Source: Gamarada debralockiae
Lineage: Eukaryota > Ascomycota > Leotiomycetes > Helotiales > Hyphodiscaceae
Assembly (NCBI GenBank): GCA_002803225.1
Contig: NXFV01000285.1
Span: 1-64,000, forward strand
Direction of reading: 5' to 3'
Length of the DNA stretch: 64,000 nucleotides
In this document: piece after piece, positions 32,303 to 45,084 of the stretch
How the letters are laid out: the number at the start of each line of letters is the position of its first letter
How positions within the stretch are numbered: position 1 is the stretch's first letter
Position numbers and translations under genes: made by a program
Notes under the pieces: generated by a model
Told to the model about the DNA's origin: nothing
Database searches by the model: none
The model's input: only the letters and a program-made list of their open reading frames with translations

Positions 32303-33369
32303 ATAACGTCATTTCGGTAATTGATTGAGTGGGTTAGGTTGGCTTAAGAGTCCATTGGCGTTGGTAAGGCTGTGCTGTCAAGGTTGGTTAGCGTTTTGTG
32401 CAGGTTCCCAAATCTGACAGGTGTCTGGATGGGGCATTTAGGGATACTTGACGTACTTGGCATATGGTAGCGTTATGATGATTTCCCCACAGTTTCTCGT
32501 TAAATTTCCACTCTCTCCTTTGTTTCCCTGTCTCGTGCGACTTAACAACCCCCCGTCTTGTCCTAAAGCAAGGTACGAAATCTACATCTCGTTCTTGAGA
32601 TCGATATCTAACTTCCCTACGTGATCAAACGATTGGACGGACACTACGGCCTTTAGAATTCCCCAAGAACATCGACTTAACTTTCAACAACACTCTAACA
32701 TTCTATCACAACTGTCCAGTTCAACCATGATATGTATCAGGCATCAAGTACTTCCAAACTTCGTCTAACAGTAGATCGAGGGTAGACTACGAGCAACAAT
32801 TCAGTCATCGTTACGAAGGTCCCGTTCGAAAGTTCTGCCACGCTAAAAACGCCACAGATGCGCCACGGGCCTGGCATAGCAACAGCAGTCACTGTAAGGT
32901 TGGAAAGGTTACAGGCTGTTTAGTGTCCAAGCTTTAGTGTGGAAAGCCTGTAAATGTCGCTGTCAGCGACTTTGCTTTAGGCACCTAGCCACTATCGGCG
33001 TCAGAGGATCTTGGGCATTGTGGCGCTTTTTAGCGTGGCAGGACTTTTGAACGGGAGCTTCGTACTCATTGCTTCAAAACAGCCGACCGATGCCGTAGAC
33101 GCCAAACTTAACCCAGAAGATAAGTTTGGAACCTCTTAACAATATCTTGGTACGATTACCCCGCATCAACAAAGTCTCGAAAAATTATCACAGGCGTTAA
33201 CCATCTATCAAGCACACGAATTTGATTCTGGAACGTTGTAATCACAGCTATAAAGTATTCCAAGCAGCCGTTTTCAAGTGGATTAACGTCAATCCTCGTC
33301 ACTCAATCATACTTTTCGAATTACCCACAATTCTTGGTTCACGATTCAAGACTTCTTTATTATCACAAT
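32303..33369. other. intergenic region holding a MITE-like element
   Basis: Apart from the inverted-repeat element at 32812-33064, no coding signal is recognised. Confidence 0.5.
32812..33064. mobile_element. MITE-like element with ~43-bp terminal inverted repeats
   Basis: The left end TACGAAGGTCCCGTTCGAAA continues through GCCACGCTAAAAA to a CGCCAC near 32855. It is mirrored on the opposite strand at the right end (CGTGGCAGG...GAACGGGAGCTTCGTA, ending 33064) with only a handful of mismatches. Size is 253 bp with no ORF. TA at both tips would suit Tc1/mariner-type TA duplication. Internally there is a short palindrome TCGCTGTCAGCGA. Confidence 0.8.
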
Positions 33370-36300
33370 ATGGAAGCAGGACAAGCACTTTCTAATACGA
33401 TGGACAATTCGACCGACGAGCCACCATCAAACAGCATGGCTACCTCCACGACGATGGAAGAACAGCATCCGAACAGATACCCTTTTCAGGAGCGTCTACC
33501 TTCGTGTGACTTCCCACACCTAATACTGTGGCTACCTTCCGGAGTATTGACGAGCAGCGTTCCAACAACATGACAGCCTCTGCAGCCAACGCCGCTATGG
33601 AAGATAGGTCCTTCGAGCCTACGTCGAGTTCTGCAACACTGCTGATTGTGCAGCTCCCCACTATCACGGCTCGAGAACTAGGCTCTAGACCAGTCCCCCC
33701 ATCATCCGTACAAGCCGTCAGCTCTCAGCAAGGAACTCGACTGCGTGTCTGCCGCTTTCCTCAGTTTCGACGTCTGAGCAACCGGATTTGTTGTTCCAAC
33801 GCCCCAGCGGCTCGTTCTATCTATGCGTCAGGGCCGTCGGATTGCTCGCAGGATTCCCTTGCTGTGACTACTGCCTCAGCACACGCATTGTGGTTGCAAT
33901 ATCACCTTGGCCGCATGCTCACTCCGAATCCTCCTTGGATCCAGGAACCTAACTCCACGATGGCTCGTTTGGGACGCGCTGTGTCTTCGCGGTTGTCGTT
34001 CAGGTCTCGTGCTCGAGAGGCACGACGAAATACAGTTGCATCGACGGATGTCAACGCCAATCCTCGCCAGGTAGAGTCGAGGTCCGCTCCCGCGATGACT
34101 GTGGTCGTCAGTTCTCTCAATATTCCAACAGTGTCACATCCACCCGCGATCGATGGGGTCATCAAAAGCCTTTTGGCAGAACCAAACCCACCTCAGTTGA
34201 TTGATACTATTGTGAACACCCGGCCTGCTCCCTTTGAGATCGTCATCTGCTACTTCCATCATCTCCAAGTCATTTTGATATAACCTTGATTTCTCACCGT
34301 GCTACGATTCAAAGACCATCATCCACGGGGGCAATCCCTCCCGACAATATGTTTCAAATTATTCCTAGGGGTACACAAACTGGATTCCTCGTCCTAAGCC
34401 AACTCAAAAGCCGTCATCTCTCATGACCATCCACTCACGACAAGGCTTGACGACTCCAGATGTGACAGTTGACCTACCCTCAAGTCCAGAAGACAGTCCC
34501 TACTATTCATATCAGCTACGCGAACCATTAAGAGCGCCATGAGGAGACCGCGAGTGGCTCAGAATGGTGGGTGAGCCAGCGCCCAAGCCTAGACCTGAAG
34601 ATCACCTTCCCGCGTTCCCACAACCGTCGAGTTGGAACCACATCTTGAATCGACCATCCGAAAGTTAGAACCCCGAAATTTCACAACTTGGCTTGTCCTG
34701 GGACTTTGGACGACATCGATATTCATTCGCAAGCCCGAGGCCACCGCCATTCCAGCGACAATCACAATCACAGACAAATTCTCAACTGCTGCAAACAGGA
34801 TCGACAAGGTTGAGCCAGCTCGACCTTCCATTATCAATGCCTCCCACACCCACCTAGACAGGACCTCCGAATTGAAACCTAAAACTAAACCTATCCGCCT
34901 CATCTCACGAGAACTCAATATTCCACTCTCGGAGGTTACTTTGCGGTCTTCTGATCGAGGCGGAATCTTGGAATTTAGCATTGAAGTCAGTGAGCTTGTG
35001 AAGCAAGCTATGCTTTGTGAAAGATTCCCAAGCTGTGAAGAGAAGGACTCTAAGTTGGCTTATTTTATAGGGTGAGTTCGTCACGCGACAATGATTGGAA
35101 AAGGGACCGTCCCAACGAGATTATTGAGAGGTGGGGCTCAAGGAGAGAATGCCGAAGACCCAGTGCTGGTAATCCTATCCGTCTGCGATCTGGTTTTGAC
35201 GACATTGGCGAGGTTGACGATCCGAACAATGTCAAGCTGCAAATCCCAGAAGCTATCATGGATAATGAGGATCTATCTTTTCGGCACGATGGACGCATGG
35301 TGATCAAGGCGCCCGCTGCGAGAATACTCTTGGCCAACGCGATACTCTGGATTCCCCATACCCATCCCGTTCTACAGGCCTTCGATCTTTTGAGCACCCT
35401 GTCCACATCTAATTCGCCGCTGATTTCCGACGAGGCTGGGAAAATTGATATTCTGAAGACACTTGGCACATGGGCGCTGGACTTGGCTCACGGAAGTTGT
35501 TGGTCAAAAGAAAGTCAATGGGAAGATGCCCGGCGGAGAGCTAAAGATCCACGTCAACAAAACTGCTGAGTTCGACGATGCGCGAACGATTTTGCTGCAC
35601 AACCCTCAGGTGAGAAAACCGTTATCGGACTTCTGCAGGCGCAAATCTGTTCAGTACAGGGACATGCAAAAGACGCTGATTTCAAGAGGATAATATACCG
35701 GCTGAGGTCTCTCATCCGCGAGTCTAATTCCCGGCGGATGATGAGATAAATAGATTCACATGGGGCCACGATCAGAATCTGTCGCAGTTGTAGAAGGTTG
35801 ATTATTTCATTGGAGGGAATGCTCGTTGCGACAGCTATCAGAAAGGCTGTCCAGGAGCGTGATATAACTGAGCCTGAAATACGAAATGATCCAACACTGA
35901 GACAGAAGATGAAGGCGTTCATCAAATATCGCGCGGGAAAGAGTGAGAAGCTACAGCTATGGGAGATGTTTGAACAAGAGGAGCTTTCGGAGGATGCCCC
36001 GTGGTGGGAAACGAAACCAGACTCTGTTCGGAGCTTGGATGGGAAGCCAGAGGAGTGGGAACGACATCGGGGATGGAGAAGGGATGTTTTCGGTCAGGAA
36101 GAGAGCACCGAATACGAGAGAGGTCTTGCGGAATTGCTAGATCTCGTTTTCTATCCCAAGGGGCAGGCACTTTTGGAATCTTTGGCAGCAGGCAAAGACA
36201 TTACGAGGAATCCCTGGGAGCATGTACACAATTCGGATCTTAAGCGTCCATGTATCTTGGAAGGTCAATCCTCTAAGCAGTATGGCTTGTTAGTCCCAAG

Positions 36301-37310
36301 AACAAAGGCAAGGAGAACGATACACCTGAGTTCTTCCAGGCAAGGAAGTCCGAGCTAATCAAACCATGGTGCAATGTCTGTAATAGAGAGCTATCATGGA
36401 ACGATGGGCATGTGCCGGCTTGTTACCACCCAGGTATGGATCGAGACATGTTCTTCGACGAGAGACCGGCCGCAGCGGCTGTGGCCAAGTCTATTATTCT
36501 CATTGGGTGCAACATTGAGCGGTCCCTCAAATATCAAGAGCGGCTTGTTCGGAGGCGCTCAGATGTCGAAGATCTTGCTTATAAACCAAGCCTTCTGTCG
36601 CATTGACTGTTCTGGAAAAATGACAGAAATTGGATATTGGCCAAGCGCTCCGTACCTTCAATCCCAGAGTTCGGAATTCACCAATATTCTTAACTCCTTG
36701 CAGAATAAAGACGTTGATCTCAATCACGAAGATTTTCAAAACTCTTCAAGGATGAGCCTAAATCTCACTCCACGACTCCTGAGAGCGAAGCAATTCCGCA
36801 GAAAGTATCTGGGGTCACAATTTCACCTCTGGAGCTTCTCTCACTGCCTGAGTCCGATTTTGAAGAGCTGTAACAGCTGCAAAATGCTGTTGCTGAACAG
36901 GAAAGCCCCTTCTTGAACGAGCTCGTTTCAGAGATCAAGAAAGACCGAAGAAAGTGCACCGAAACCAGTCGCACCTGCGCCCGTCATCGCCATGAACGTT
37001 GTCGACACAACTACAAGGTACACCCATGCTCCCACTTTGGATAAGAACGCACCTGAGGAGTCAAGCCAGCAAGTCAAAGAAAATAAGTCGGCGAAGCCGT
37101 TCCATCTTCCGAGATGTTTACTATGAATATTCGAGAGCCAGGTTTGAAGAGTCCCCAAATCAAGGAAGCACAAGTCCTCGAACCAGCGACAATTGAGAGC
37201 AAGTCTTTCGAAAGCACTTCATTCATCCGAAACTCCACGAAATCTTTCGGTCAAGTAGAGCCACCCCAGCAGACTGTACAATGGAGAACAAACATTGGCT
37301 CGGGATAGGG
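33370..37310 (+). pseudogene. large decayed protein-coding region, unknown family
   Basis: The + strand has long protein-like stretches in shifting frames: MEAGQALSNTMDNSTDE at 33370, 33530-34283 (Ser/Arg-rich), 34640-35075 (LISRELNIPLSEVTLRSSD), 35080-35570 (DDPNNVKLQIPEAIMDNEDL; PAARILLANAILWIPHTHP), 35570-35700 (FDDARTILLHNP), 35800-36358 (LRQKMKAFIKYRAG; LAELLDLVFYPKGQALLE), then degraded pieces to about 37,310. The frames follow one direction and read like one very long gene with at least six breaks, some possibly introns. I recognise no domain. Antisense frames of similar length show no better signal. Confidence 0.4.
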
Positions 37311-38497
37311 CGCTGGATAGGTCGCAGACGATAAAGAATGACCCAGCGTTTGGGAAATCATCCCTAGGGCATAAAAGGGACAATCCCAGATGGACAGAAA
37401 GGTGTCGTTTGATTCGGGATATGTAACGAAGGCTTCGTCGATAGAGGTGATACGCAGCCACTCAATGTTCGAGGGCAAAGAAGATTGAGGATAGCAAGGA
37501 GACGATTGACGATTAAGATACATAAGATACCAGGACACGCAGAAAGCGTGGAGTTAAGCGAGTCTGAATATATACCCCTTCTTCGTGAGATATACTGTAT
37601 ATTGAGGTTCGGGGAAGACATAAGGAGCCATAATTGGCTCGTTGGAGCACAGACGATAGGGTGCAGCTTGATGGATTGGCTTTTGACTTAAGTTTACTTG
37701 GCGTTTGTTTGTAATGCTGTTAGTTGGACAGTAAGAATATTTGTTGTCTAATTGCATTTTGTGTAGGGGGGAGAGGGTTACAATGGATGGGCATCGGTGA
37801 GGAGGAGTGGAAATCCTGTCGAGGGGTAGCCAGGGCTTGGAAAATAGTATCATCAATTTCCTTGTAAAAATGCTACTGTCCAGGCAAATCGCTCAGTCCA
37901 GACATTTCGATGCAGTCGTACGACAATTTGTGGCATGATGAGCACGCGAGCGAATGCACAGGGGTATTTTGGGGTTCATGCGGTGAACGAGGCTCGAGTG
38001 CGGGTCGCTTCCGCAGGTTCGGGCGGACGTCATGAAAGTCACACCAGAGCATGATATGACAATGCGGCAATATTGAGGAAAGTGTCCTAGAACAAGGATC
38101 CGGCAAGAATGATTTGTGCATATCCACTGTCGTGACATCTGTCACTCGTTTAGCTTTTCTACTTCTAGAATAGAGTGTAGCGCCTTAAAAGTTTAACGCT
38201 CCCATTTTCTCTCAAAAGCAACATGCCCTTCTGTTTCCAAGACCATGGCTGCATGCTATCGAAGTTTGTGAAGTCTAGTCCCTAGAATATCGGACTCGAA
38301 ATTCATCATGCCCGAGACACATCAAAAATCAGTGAAATCTGGAGACGAGCAGATGACTGTGAGACAAGGAGGTCGGTATCCCTAACCCAACTTCAAGAAC
38401 ATATAAAACCCATATTACCTTATGGTGGAAATCTCTATCATCTCTTTCACACCAAACTCAGCTGCAACTCGATTCGCCGATCAAAATTTTCACACAA
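37311..38497. other. intergenic, upstream of the glycine-rich gene
   Basis: Short frames only. A minus-strand run near 37,873-38,121 has several Cys/His but lacks a convincing family match or start context. Confidence 0.35.
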
Positions 38498-38550
38498 GTG
38501 AGTAATCTGACAATTCGAATCAATCACTTCAAACTTCTAACAAGCTATAG
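38498..38550 (+). other. probable 5'-UTR intron
   Basis: GTGAGT at 38498, TTCTAAC about 18 nt before the acceptor, and CTATAG ending at 38550, only 25 nt upstream of the ATG at 38576. It has all the marks of a fungal leader intron. Confidence 0.6.
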
Positions 38551-38575
38551 AAACTAACGCCAAATTAAAGACACC

Positions 38576-39022
38576 ATGCCTACCGAAAAAAAGCTCAGCA
38601 TAGGCGACGACGCCGAACTCGCCGTTGGAGCAACAGGTGCAGTCTTGGCTATCGACCAAATTATGAAAGGCATGGACTCGAAGGACCATCAGGTCTCACA
38701 TCTTGTCAAAGCTGGAATTGGAGCTGCAGTGGCGCTTGGTGCTTACCAGCTCCTCAAGGACGACGAAGCTAACGGACGAAAGCGACGCCCATCTATCTCA
38801 TCATCCAAGTCTGGGTCTAGGTCTCGAAGTACGTCGCCGCATGCCAAGCATCATGATCGCCATCTCTTCGAGGAGATCCTGGGAGCATACAGTTTGGGAA
38901 AGGAGATGATGGGAGATAAGAGGCATCATGTTGCGCATCTGGTGGGGGAGACCATTGGTGCTACGGGAGCATGGCAGGAAATGAGGGAGAGGGATGAAGC
39001 GGAGAAGCACGGCCAGAGATAG
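38576..39022 (+). CDS. small Gly/Ala-rich protein built of two related halves
   Basis: Intronless coding frame of 148 aa with ATG at 38576 (context ACACCATG). Two related units, about residues 20-67 and 102-141, share the pattern HxVxHLVxxxIGA followed by GAY/GAW and an acidic DDE/RDE end: first DHQVSHLVKAGIGAAVALGAY, second HHVAHLVGETIGATGAW. A Ser/Arg-rich basic linker separates them (SKSGSRSRSTSPHAKHH). The Gly/Ala spacing resembles glycine-zipper helices that insert into or lie on membranes. It resembles short conserved Pezizomycotina proteins of unknown function (DUF3824-like style is only a loose impression). Confidence 0.7.
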   Translation: MPTEKKLSIGDDAELAVGATGAVLAIDQIMKGMDSKDHQVSHLVKAGIGAAVALGAYQLLKDDEANGRKRRPSISSSKSGSRSRSTSPHAKHHDRHLFEEILGAYSLGKEMMGDKRHHVAHLVGETIGATGAWQEMRERDEAEKHGQR

Positions 39023-41083
39023 GCATTTTGGATTTGAGTTCGGACATTGGCTTTCAAATTTCAGATAATAGTGTTTATGGGAGTACTTAATGGAACCCCC
39101 CCCCGTCCCCTCAATTCCGCAACCTCTCGAGGCGATTGTCTTGTCACCTAGGGGCTATTTAGTGATCTCGACATCAAGGCTATCATATACCTTTTACTCA
39201 AAGCCGAATTCCCAAGCAGAACAAAATATGGATCAAATAGCGGTGGGGGAGGACCGCAGCTCGGTACTTGCCCACTTTGCACTTCTCACACCACAATCAC
39301 ACCACGAGTCACGAGACCAACGCCGAGCCGTGGCCTGAGAAGTAATTTGTGCCGCTATCATATGCCATTCAGTGTCAGTACCGATGACCTGATTAGAAAT
39401 GAATGTACAGTAGTCTTCTACTGTACTGTAGTGTTACGAGGAATGTCCTCCTTGGCCAATTTATTTTCGCAATCAGAACACCCTGCATGACATGTGACAT
39501 GTATACAACTAGAGATTAAGAGTCGAAGAAGGCCCAAGCTCGCCCTACGGAAAGTCGGCGCTATATACTTCGTAGGACTTGAAAGACGGCACGACCATGT
39601 CACAGAATGGATAGCGTATAACAAATGGGAAGTCGATTCATGACGCCCACTTCGATACTCGTATTTCTTGTTCCGGACCCTGTTGTTTTTGCATCAAGTT
39701 CTGGGAGTTTGGCCAGAGGTACAGTATCATGAATGCTTCCTTTTCCTTACGTGACAGTCAGAAGTCAGAATGTATCCGGCAAGGCTATTTCGGGAGGGAA
39801 TCCACAACGCTGGTCAATAACTCCAGCTGTCTTTGACACAACATCAACAATGTTAACCTCCTCTAATATGAGTCAGCCTTTGCGCGGATCTCATAGACTC
39901 CCCGCCCCTCTCCCTTTTTCACCAAATCTTTCCCCTTTTCTCGAAACTCCTCCGTCGAATTGGGCATTCAAAATAGTTAGCACGGCTTTCTTAATCCTTT
40001 GCTTAGATGCATTTCCTTCCTCGTCCTACCTATGCCGTACTAAGTCTTTACAGCATCATTATATTGCTCACTACTCCCTATTACTAGCTGCTTAATGCGG
40101 AAATGCTAACTCTCTGATTGTCTAGTGAGAAAAACTCTACCACTTCACCCCATGTCAGACAATCTCCATTTTCATCTGCGGTCCCAGCGTTCCCCAGTAC
40201 AGGCCAACGCGCGATAATGATGCTCTGCGAGGAGTGTCCTCACTTATTTTCCGAAGGGTGACAAGATTCTAGATATCTTACACATCTGCCGCAATTCACG
40301 AGTCGTTTGCTTGCGGCATTATTCACTTAGGTTCGATGACTTACGCAGACCACACATCTCATTGGAGGCTCCAGGCACAACATGTAAACACGAAGCTATC
40401 ACACGAAAACGTCCTGTGGAGATTATTGTGATAAGGAAAATGATATCATCCAACTACAATCCGTTTCCAGGTTGCCGAAGAAGAATAGAATACATAGGTG
40501 AGGTGGAGAGTCTGGTATTTCGTTTGGAAAGGTGAAATACTTGGCAATAGATTTTTTTGTACAGGAAGGGAGAAATATACATTGGGAAAAAACAGATGTG
40601 CTGTTTCTGTGCTCTTTCCGAAGGCCCCTCGGCGGACTTCGGATGGCCATGCCTGGATCGCGACGGAAAGGTATTTCAGAGCCAGGTTTCGTGTGTGTAT
40701 GGAACGGGCAGGGGCGGTGTATGCAAAGCTTGAAGATGTTGGGAGACATCTAGGAGTGCGGGTGTTCATGAGGCTATGGAGTACATCCAGTGGTTTGTCG
40801 AGAGTGACGAATGGAGTGAGCTTGAATGGACGCACATTGGCGAGCTTAAAATTTCGCCTCCGAGAATACAAGCTTTCGGGTTGAACTCTGGTTTGAAGAC
40901 TCCACTTCCACAGCTCCAACGTTAGCCAACCTGAAGAATATTGAGTTGGTGAAGAGGTGAAGGCCACTGCCCCACAGTCAAACTGCATAAGCAACAGGAG
41001 GAGACGAAACGAGCTGTGGGCGGCAAACTCCAACTTCTGTTAAATATTAGACTACCCACAATTCATTGTCAACTTTCTCAACC
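39023..41083. other. gene-poor region
   Basis: Overlapping frames on both strands around 40,450-41,030 are long but lack ATG starts and recognisable motifs, so I do not call a gene. Confidence 0.4.
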
Positions 41084-41205
41084 ATGGCCCGCTCCCGCTG
41101 AGTCAATCCTCAGGACACATTCCACCACTCCCCTCAGCTCTCCATAGAGCTATGCCTCAAGATATGGGAGGAGTTCCACGCGCTCACACTCCCCTGCTAA
41201 CGCCG
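41084..41205 (+). pseudogene. 2EXR-domain fragment
   Basis: After an ATG at 41084 and an in-frame TGA at 41099, the + strand reads FHHSPQLSIELCLKIWEEFH. This matches the opening of fungal 2EXR proteins (F..LP.ELRL.IWE), then stops. Only the N-terminal motif is left. Confidence 0.45.
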
Positions 41206-42260
41206 TTTTTCCTGGTCCCCAGCACCGCTCCTTTGCACACACTCCTCAATGCGACAGACAGCTGTCTTCATTGGAATCATCCATTCCCCGGATGAATGGC
41301 TAAAGTGCCAGATATTTTGCATATCTGCCATTAATCTCGCGCTGGCAACATTACTCGCTAGGGCAGAGCCACAGCGACTTTCGTTTGTAGGGAATTGATA
41401 CGCTATATATTGACGTATTCAAAGCGGATGTTACAAATGGTGCTTCATGGAGAATGGAGGCCAGCTGTTTCGAACCAGTCTTCTAGAGACAGATAAGTTG
41501 ACCCACCAGAACGAAGGTGGCAAATGTGCCGGATTGTAGGATGTCGTAAAATTTCGACTTCTGCGAAATGTGGATAAGCTTGGAGCAGAGCAAGGAGGGA
41601 GTATAAGTTGGTTGGAGGAAGTCTATTTCCGCTACATGATGCAATAGAGTTGTATCTGGAGAGGCACGGTGGTCCCTGGTTGAAGTAATTTTTTTCTCGG
41701 ACATATTGACGAGGAAGTGCTAGAGCCATTCTTCATGTGTCTTCGTTCCGCCTCTGCTGCAAGTATCATGAGTCTCGTTTGGACTTGAAGGATATGATTG
41801 AAGATCTGGGCCGTTGGGGTTGAAATTTGGGCGGTCATTTCATAATGCAGGCAATGTTTCAACGGAATTGAGTGAACATCTCAGGGTTTGCTGTTTAGGT
41901 TTGGGTAGTACTTTGATGTCGACGTTCTGCCCTAAATAGACTATGTGTTGAGATCTCGAATAGCAGAATATTAGATAGACAGCCAAAAACCGGTGGTTGC
42001 AAATACAGAAACTTGCTCTTGGCTTCCTTAACGGCGTGTCAAAATGATTGCACTAGATTCTGCCCTAACCCTGAGAAAAGGAGTTCAGGGGTTAAGTCGC
42101 TAAACATCGCCTAAATTTCTAGCCATAATTCGATGTCAACGTCGTTCTTCTTTTCTCACCCTCCTGCTTCTCTTTGGTATCTTCTGTAAAGTTCCAATTT
42201 CGCAATCGTCCTTTCAGATAAGGTTGCTTGAGAGTCACCTTATCCGCTTCAACGACTGTC
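41206..42260. other. gene-poor region
   Basis: A minus-strand run at 41632-41862 contains a helical segment (NHILQVQTRLMILAAEAERR), possibly a relic of a regulatory protein. Nothing firm. Confidence 0.3.
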
Positions 42261-43196
42261 GCACTATGAGAGAATTGCAGAAGCGAATCGCCCTCCGAAC
42301 ACCCGCCCACGGCTCCTCAAAGCACTCGCATTGGGGTTTGACTTCATTCGTGCTCTAATCATTCCCCGTAGCAATTTCTCAACTCGTTCTTTGGTTTCCA
42401 TTGCATTAGCGGCATGTATCTCCATCACAGCTGTGGGCGGCTCAGCCAATTACAGTATCCAACTGATGGAAGGACTGACTCCAGTAGAGGGAGTGCGCAA
42501 AATTGGGCCGCTGTTGTTGATACAATGATTAGAAAGACTCAAAAACATGTACTTTGCGCGATGTCTTTCGACCATATATGCTAAGTGTGGGCAGATTCTC
42601 TCAGATCTCATCGAAGGTCTCGGCATCAGACTTCAAGTGATGGAAAAAGTATACGAGACAGCATTGATGCAGATCGGGCAACCATTTATTTCAAACTACT
42701 TCCACCTCATGACGATGAGCATGGTCCTCGAGGCTTCCTTAAGAAATAGCCCGTATGTCACGTACCCGCCACGCAACTTTCATCCAGTGGGTACTTTGAC
42801 CTGACTTTGATCTCGAAGGAAGAATTTGCGACGTACCTACTTTCCGGTTGGACGGAAGAAAATTGGAAGATTACACCAGTAAAGAATACATGGAAATGCC
42901 TACAGATGTAAGTTGTCCTGGGCCGCGACCAGCGGCCATCATAATTGAACTTGCAATCAGGTGCGAACAAAGCTACTCGAGCATCTTACTTGGGATCTCG
43001 AAACCTCGACGGCAAATCCCCATCTAGGATGCCTTTCCGAGCTGCCAAAGGACGTCAAGGACAATATTACCGAAGCTCTCCACGATGCTACACGTCAACA
43101 AGCAAGCCTCTCTCCCGGCGTCCGTGGATAACCTTACAAAAGAGCTATTGCACCTACTCGTGCGGCCCAAAAGTTAGGCCGACCCAGTTAGAATAG
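42261..43196 (+). pseudogene. decayed coding fragments, unknown family
   Basis: Protein-like pieces in different + strand frames: RALIIPRSNFSTRSLVSIAL (42350s), LISKEEFATYLLSGWTEENW (42810-42870) and LLEHLTWDLETSTANPHLGC with LPKDVKDNITEALHDATRQQ (42970-43110). They look like successive parts of one broken gene. No domain is recognised. Confidence 0.3.
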
Positions 43197-43468
43197 GGTG
43201 TTTAGACCGGAGAGGGCAGTACTTTTAGTAGAGAACGGTGCAGGTGTCTAAGGTTTGGTGTTGTAGCGTGAGAGTTTGTTTATGTTTACCGCCCTATTAA
43301 TCGAAATTGTTTCAAAGTTTTGAGGCTGATAGGTAGTTGGCCCAATCAATCAGTCTCTCTCGCCATTAAAACCATACTAAGTGGGTGGGCCTAACTTATG
43401 GGCAGTACGAGTACTGTATCTTCTAAGTTGTCACCGTTCAGAATTATGACGAAAATTACTTCATACTA

Positions 43469-43916
43469 TGTCGCACCTCATTCGTAAACGGACACTTCGG
43501 GAACTGGCTTTCGAGAAATTCAAGGAGCTACGCTCCAAAGTAGGAGGAGTAGAGGACCTAGTGCGCCGCGTAATGCTTCTCTCTAGCAGTGAGTACCTTC
43601 TAGGAGACTAGGTTGACGAGGGCAAGCTGTTGCTCTTTATTAAGGAGGAGATCGCATCACGCGCTTTGCGCAGGAGTCGCCAGCTAGACGAGGAGAGAGA
43701 TAGGAAGAGGAAAGCAGCGGCAGGAGGGGCAGTGAAGGCGCGGCCATGCAAACGCCAGAAGAGAGCTAAACAAGAGAATAATGAAAAGAAGTCTTTGCCA
43801 GGCAAAACTCATACTCTCTTCAAACGCTGGTTCTGCACTAACAATAGCTGTGATATTAGCAATAAGGAGAAGTGGTGTTACCTGCTTGGTAGGCCATCAC
43901 AGCCTATGGGTTGAAC
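43469..43916 (+). pseudogene. transposon-like ORF fragment (Crypton-like tyrosine recombinase N-terminus?)
   Basis: From ATG 43469 the frame reads MSHLIRKRTLRELAFEKFKE ... LRSKVGGVEDLVRRV, has a stop near 43612, and continues GKLLLFIKEEIASRALRRSR, a Lys/Arg-rich stretch, and WFCTNNSCDISNKEKWC. The LLLFI.EE....LRR block recalls the N-terminal part of fungal Crypton-like tyrosine recombinases (KLLLFL.EEV..R.LR). The catalytic domain is absent. The call is tentative. Confidence 0.3.
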
Positions 43917-45080
43917 TCGTATCCAACAAGATCTGGAGAAGTTTCCTGCTTCCTCAACTTTGCGCGTGTGTGCGGAGGCTTCACCGTTGAGTACTTCCAA
44001 CAACCGTGGGGCGAGAAGGATGGATACGGTATTTCTTTTGGCGTTTAAGCTGTGCTGGTCGCCTTCGCATTGGCGATTTTGATCTGTCTCCACAGGTTTG
44101 GAGCGAGTATGAGAGCAAAAGGTGGCTGCATTGATTAGTTTCAAACCCATTGTCCTTGAAGACCAGGCTGTTAGTAATATCACTTCTGTTTGCCTGTAGT
44201 TTCCCTTGGTAAGGGATGATCACAGCGGCTGTAGGCCCAATTCGCTGGCTTATTAGCCTTTCACCGTAGTCTGAGGTCCGTGCTAGTACTTATTAATAAC
44301 TTGAGATACCTGTCCCAGTGACTGCGTTGGTGGAAGCCCAGAAGTGAGCCTTATACAACCAACAGGCCATCTGAATAAATCGTCCATTTGGGCTAGCTTC
44401 CGGCTACTTTCACAATTTCAAGGGGTAGTAAACATTTTGTTTAGAATAATCATGCATTTCAGCGTTCAGGGTGACTGCAGAGCTCTATTAACTTCCAGAG
44501 GGGTATTTCATCTCAAGTAAATTAACCCAGCTCTTCGCCTTCCCCTACCCCCATCTTCGAATGCCCCAAAAAACTCTCATAACTGTGCCGCCTATCTTGC
44601 CACCTGATCTAGGTAGTAATTCTTATAAATCACCTTCTGATAACCGGAAATGCCATGCAAGAAACTACCCCTCATACCCCGCCTCGTGTTGCCGAGCTCT
44701 AAGATCCACGATTTCAAAATAAAATGCCAAGTTCCCCACAGAAGCGGCAATATTCTCGGTCACATTGAGATCCACTACACGGACAGATGCCACCAACTCG
44801 ATATTCTCAGGTGCAAAGCGGTGTCAATGTGGGACCGGCATGTGCTCGTAATATCTTTTTGTTTTTATTCTATTTTTTATTCCATACTCTTTTTAACTGC
44901 CGAAGGCGCTATGTAGGGGAGGTCTAGTTTACAGGCCAGTGCACCAATCATAAACCCAGTATCCTTGATTACCAACCATTTTATGCTCATAGTATTTGCG
45001 AAGGTACATGACTCAAGAGATGGCTGAGGGGGGGGGAAATGTTCGGTCCACGGAAGCGGCATGACAAACATGGGTTTTAG
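43917..45080. other. gene-poor region
   Basis: No supported gene. An ATG-initiated frame at 44650-44916 ends in a hydrophobic segment, but its composition is unconvincing. Confidence 0.3.
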
Positions 45081-45084
45081 ATTC

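Noticed and set aside
40446..41033. 195-codon minus-strand frame and overlapping + frame
   Set aside because: Both lack ATG starts and recognisable motifs; likely chance frames in moderately GC-rich DNA.
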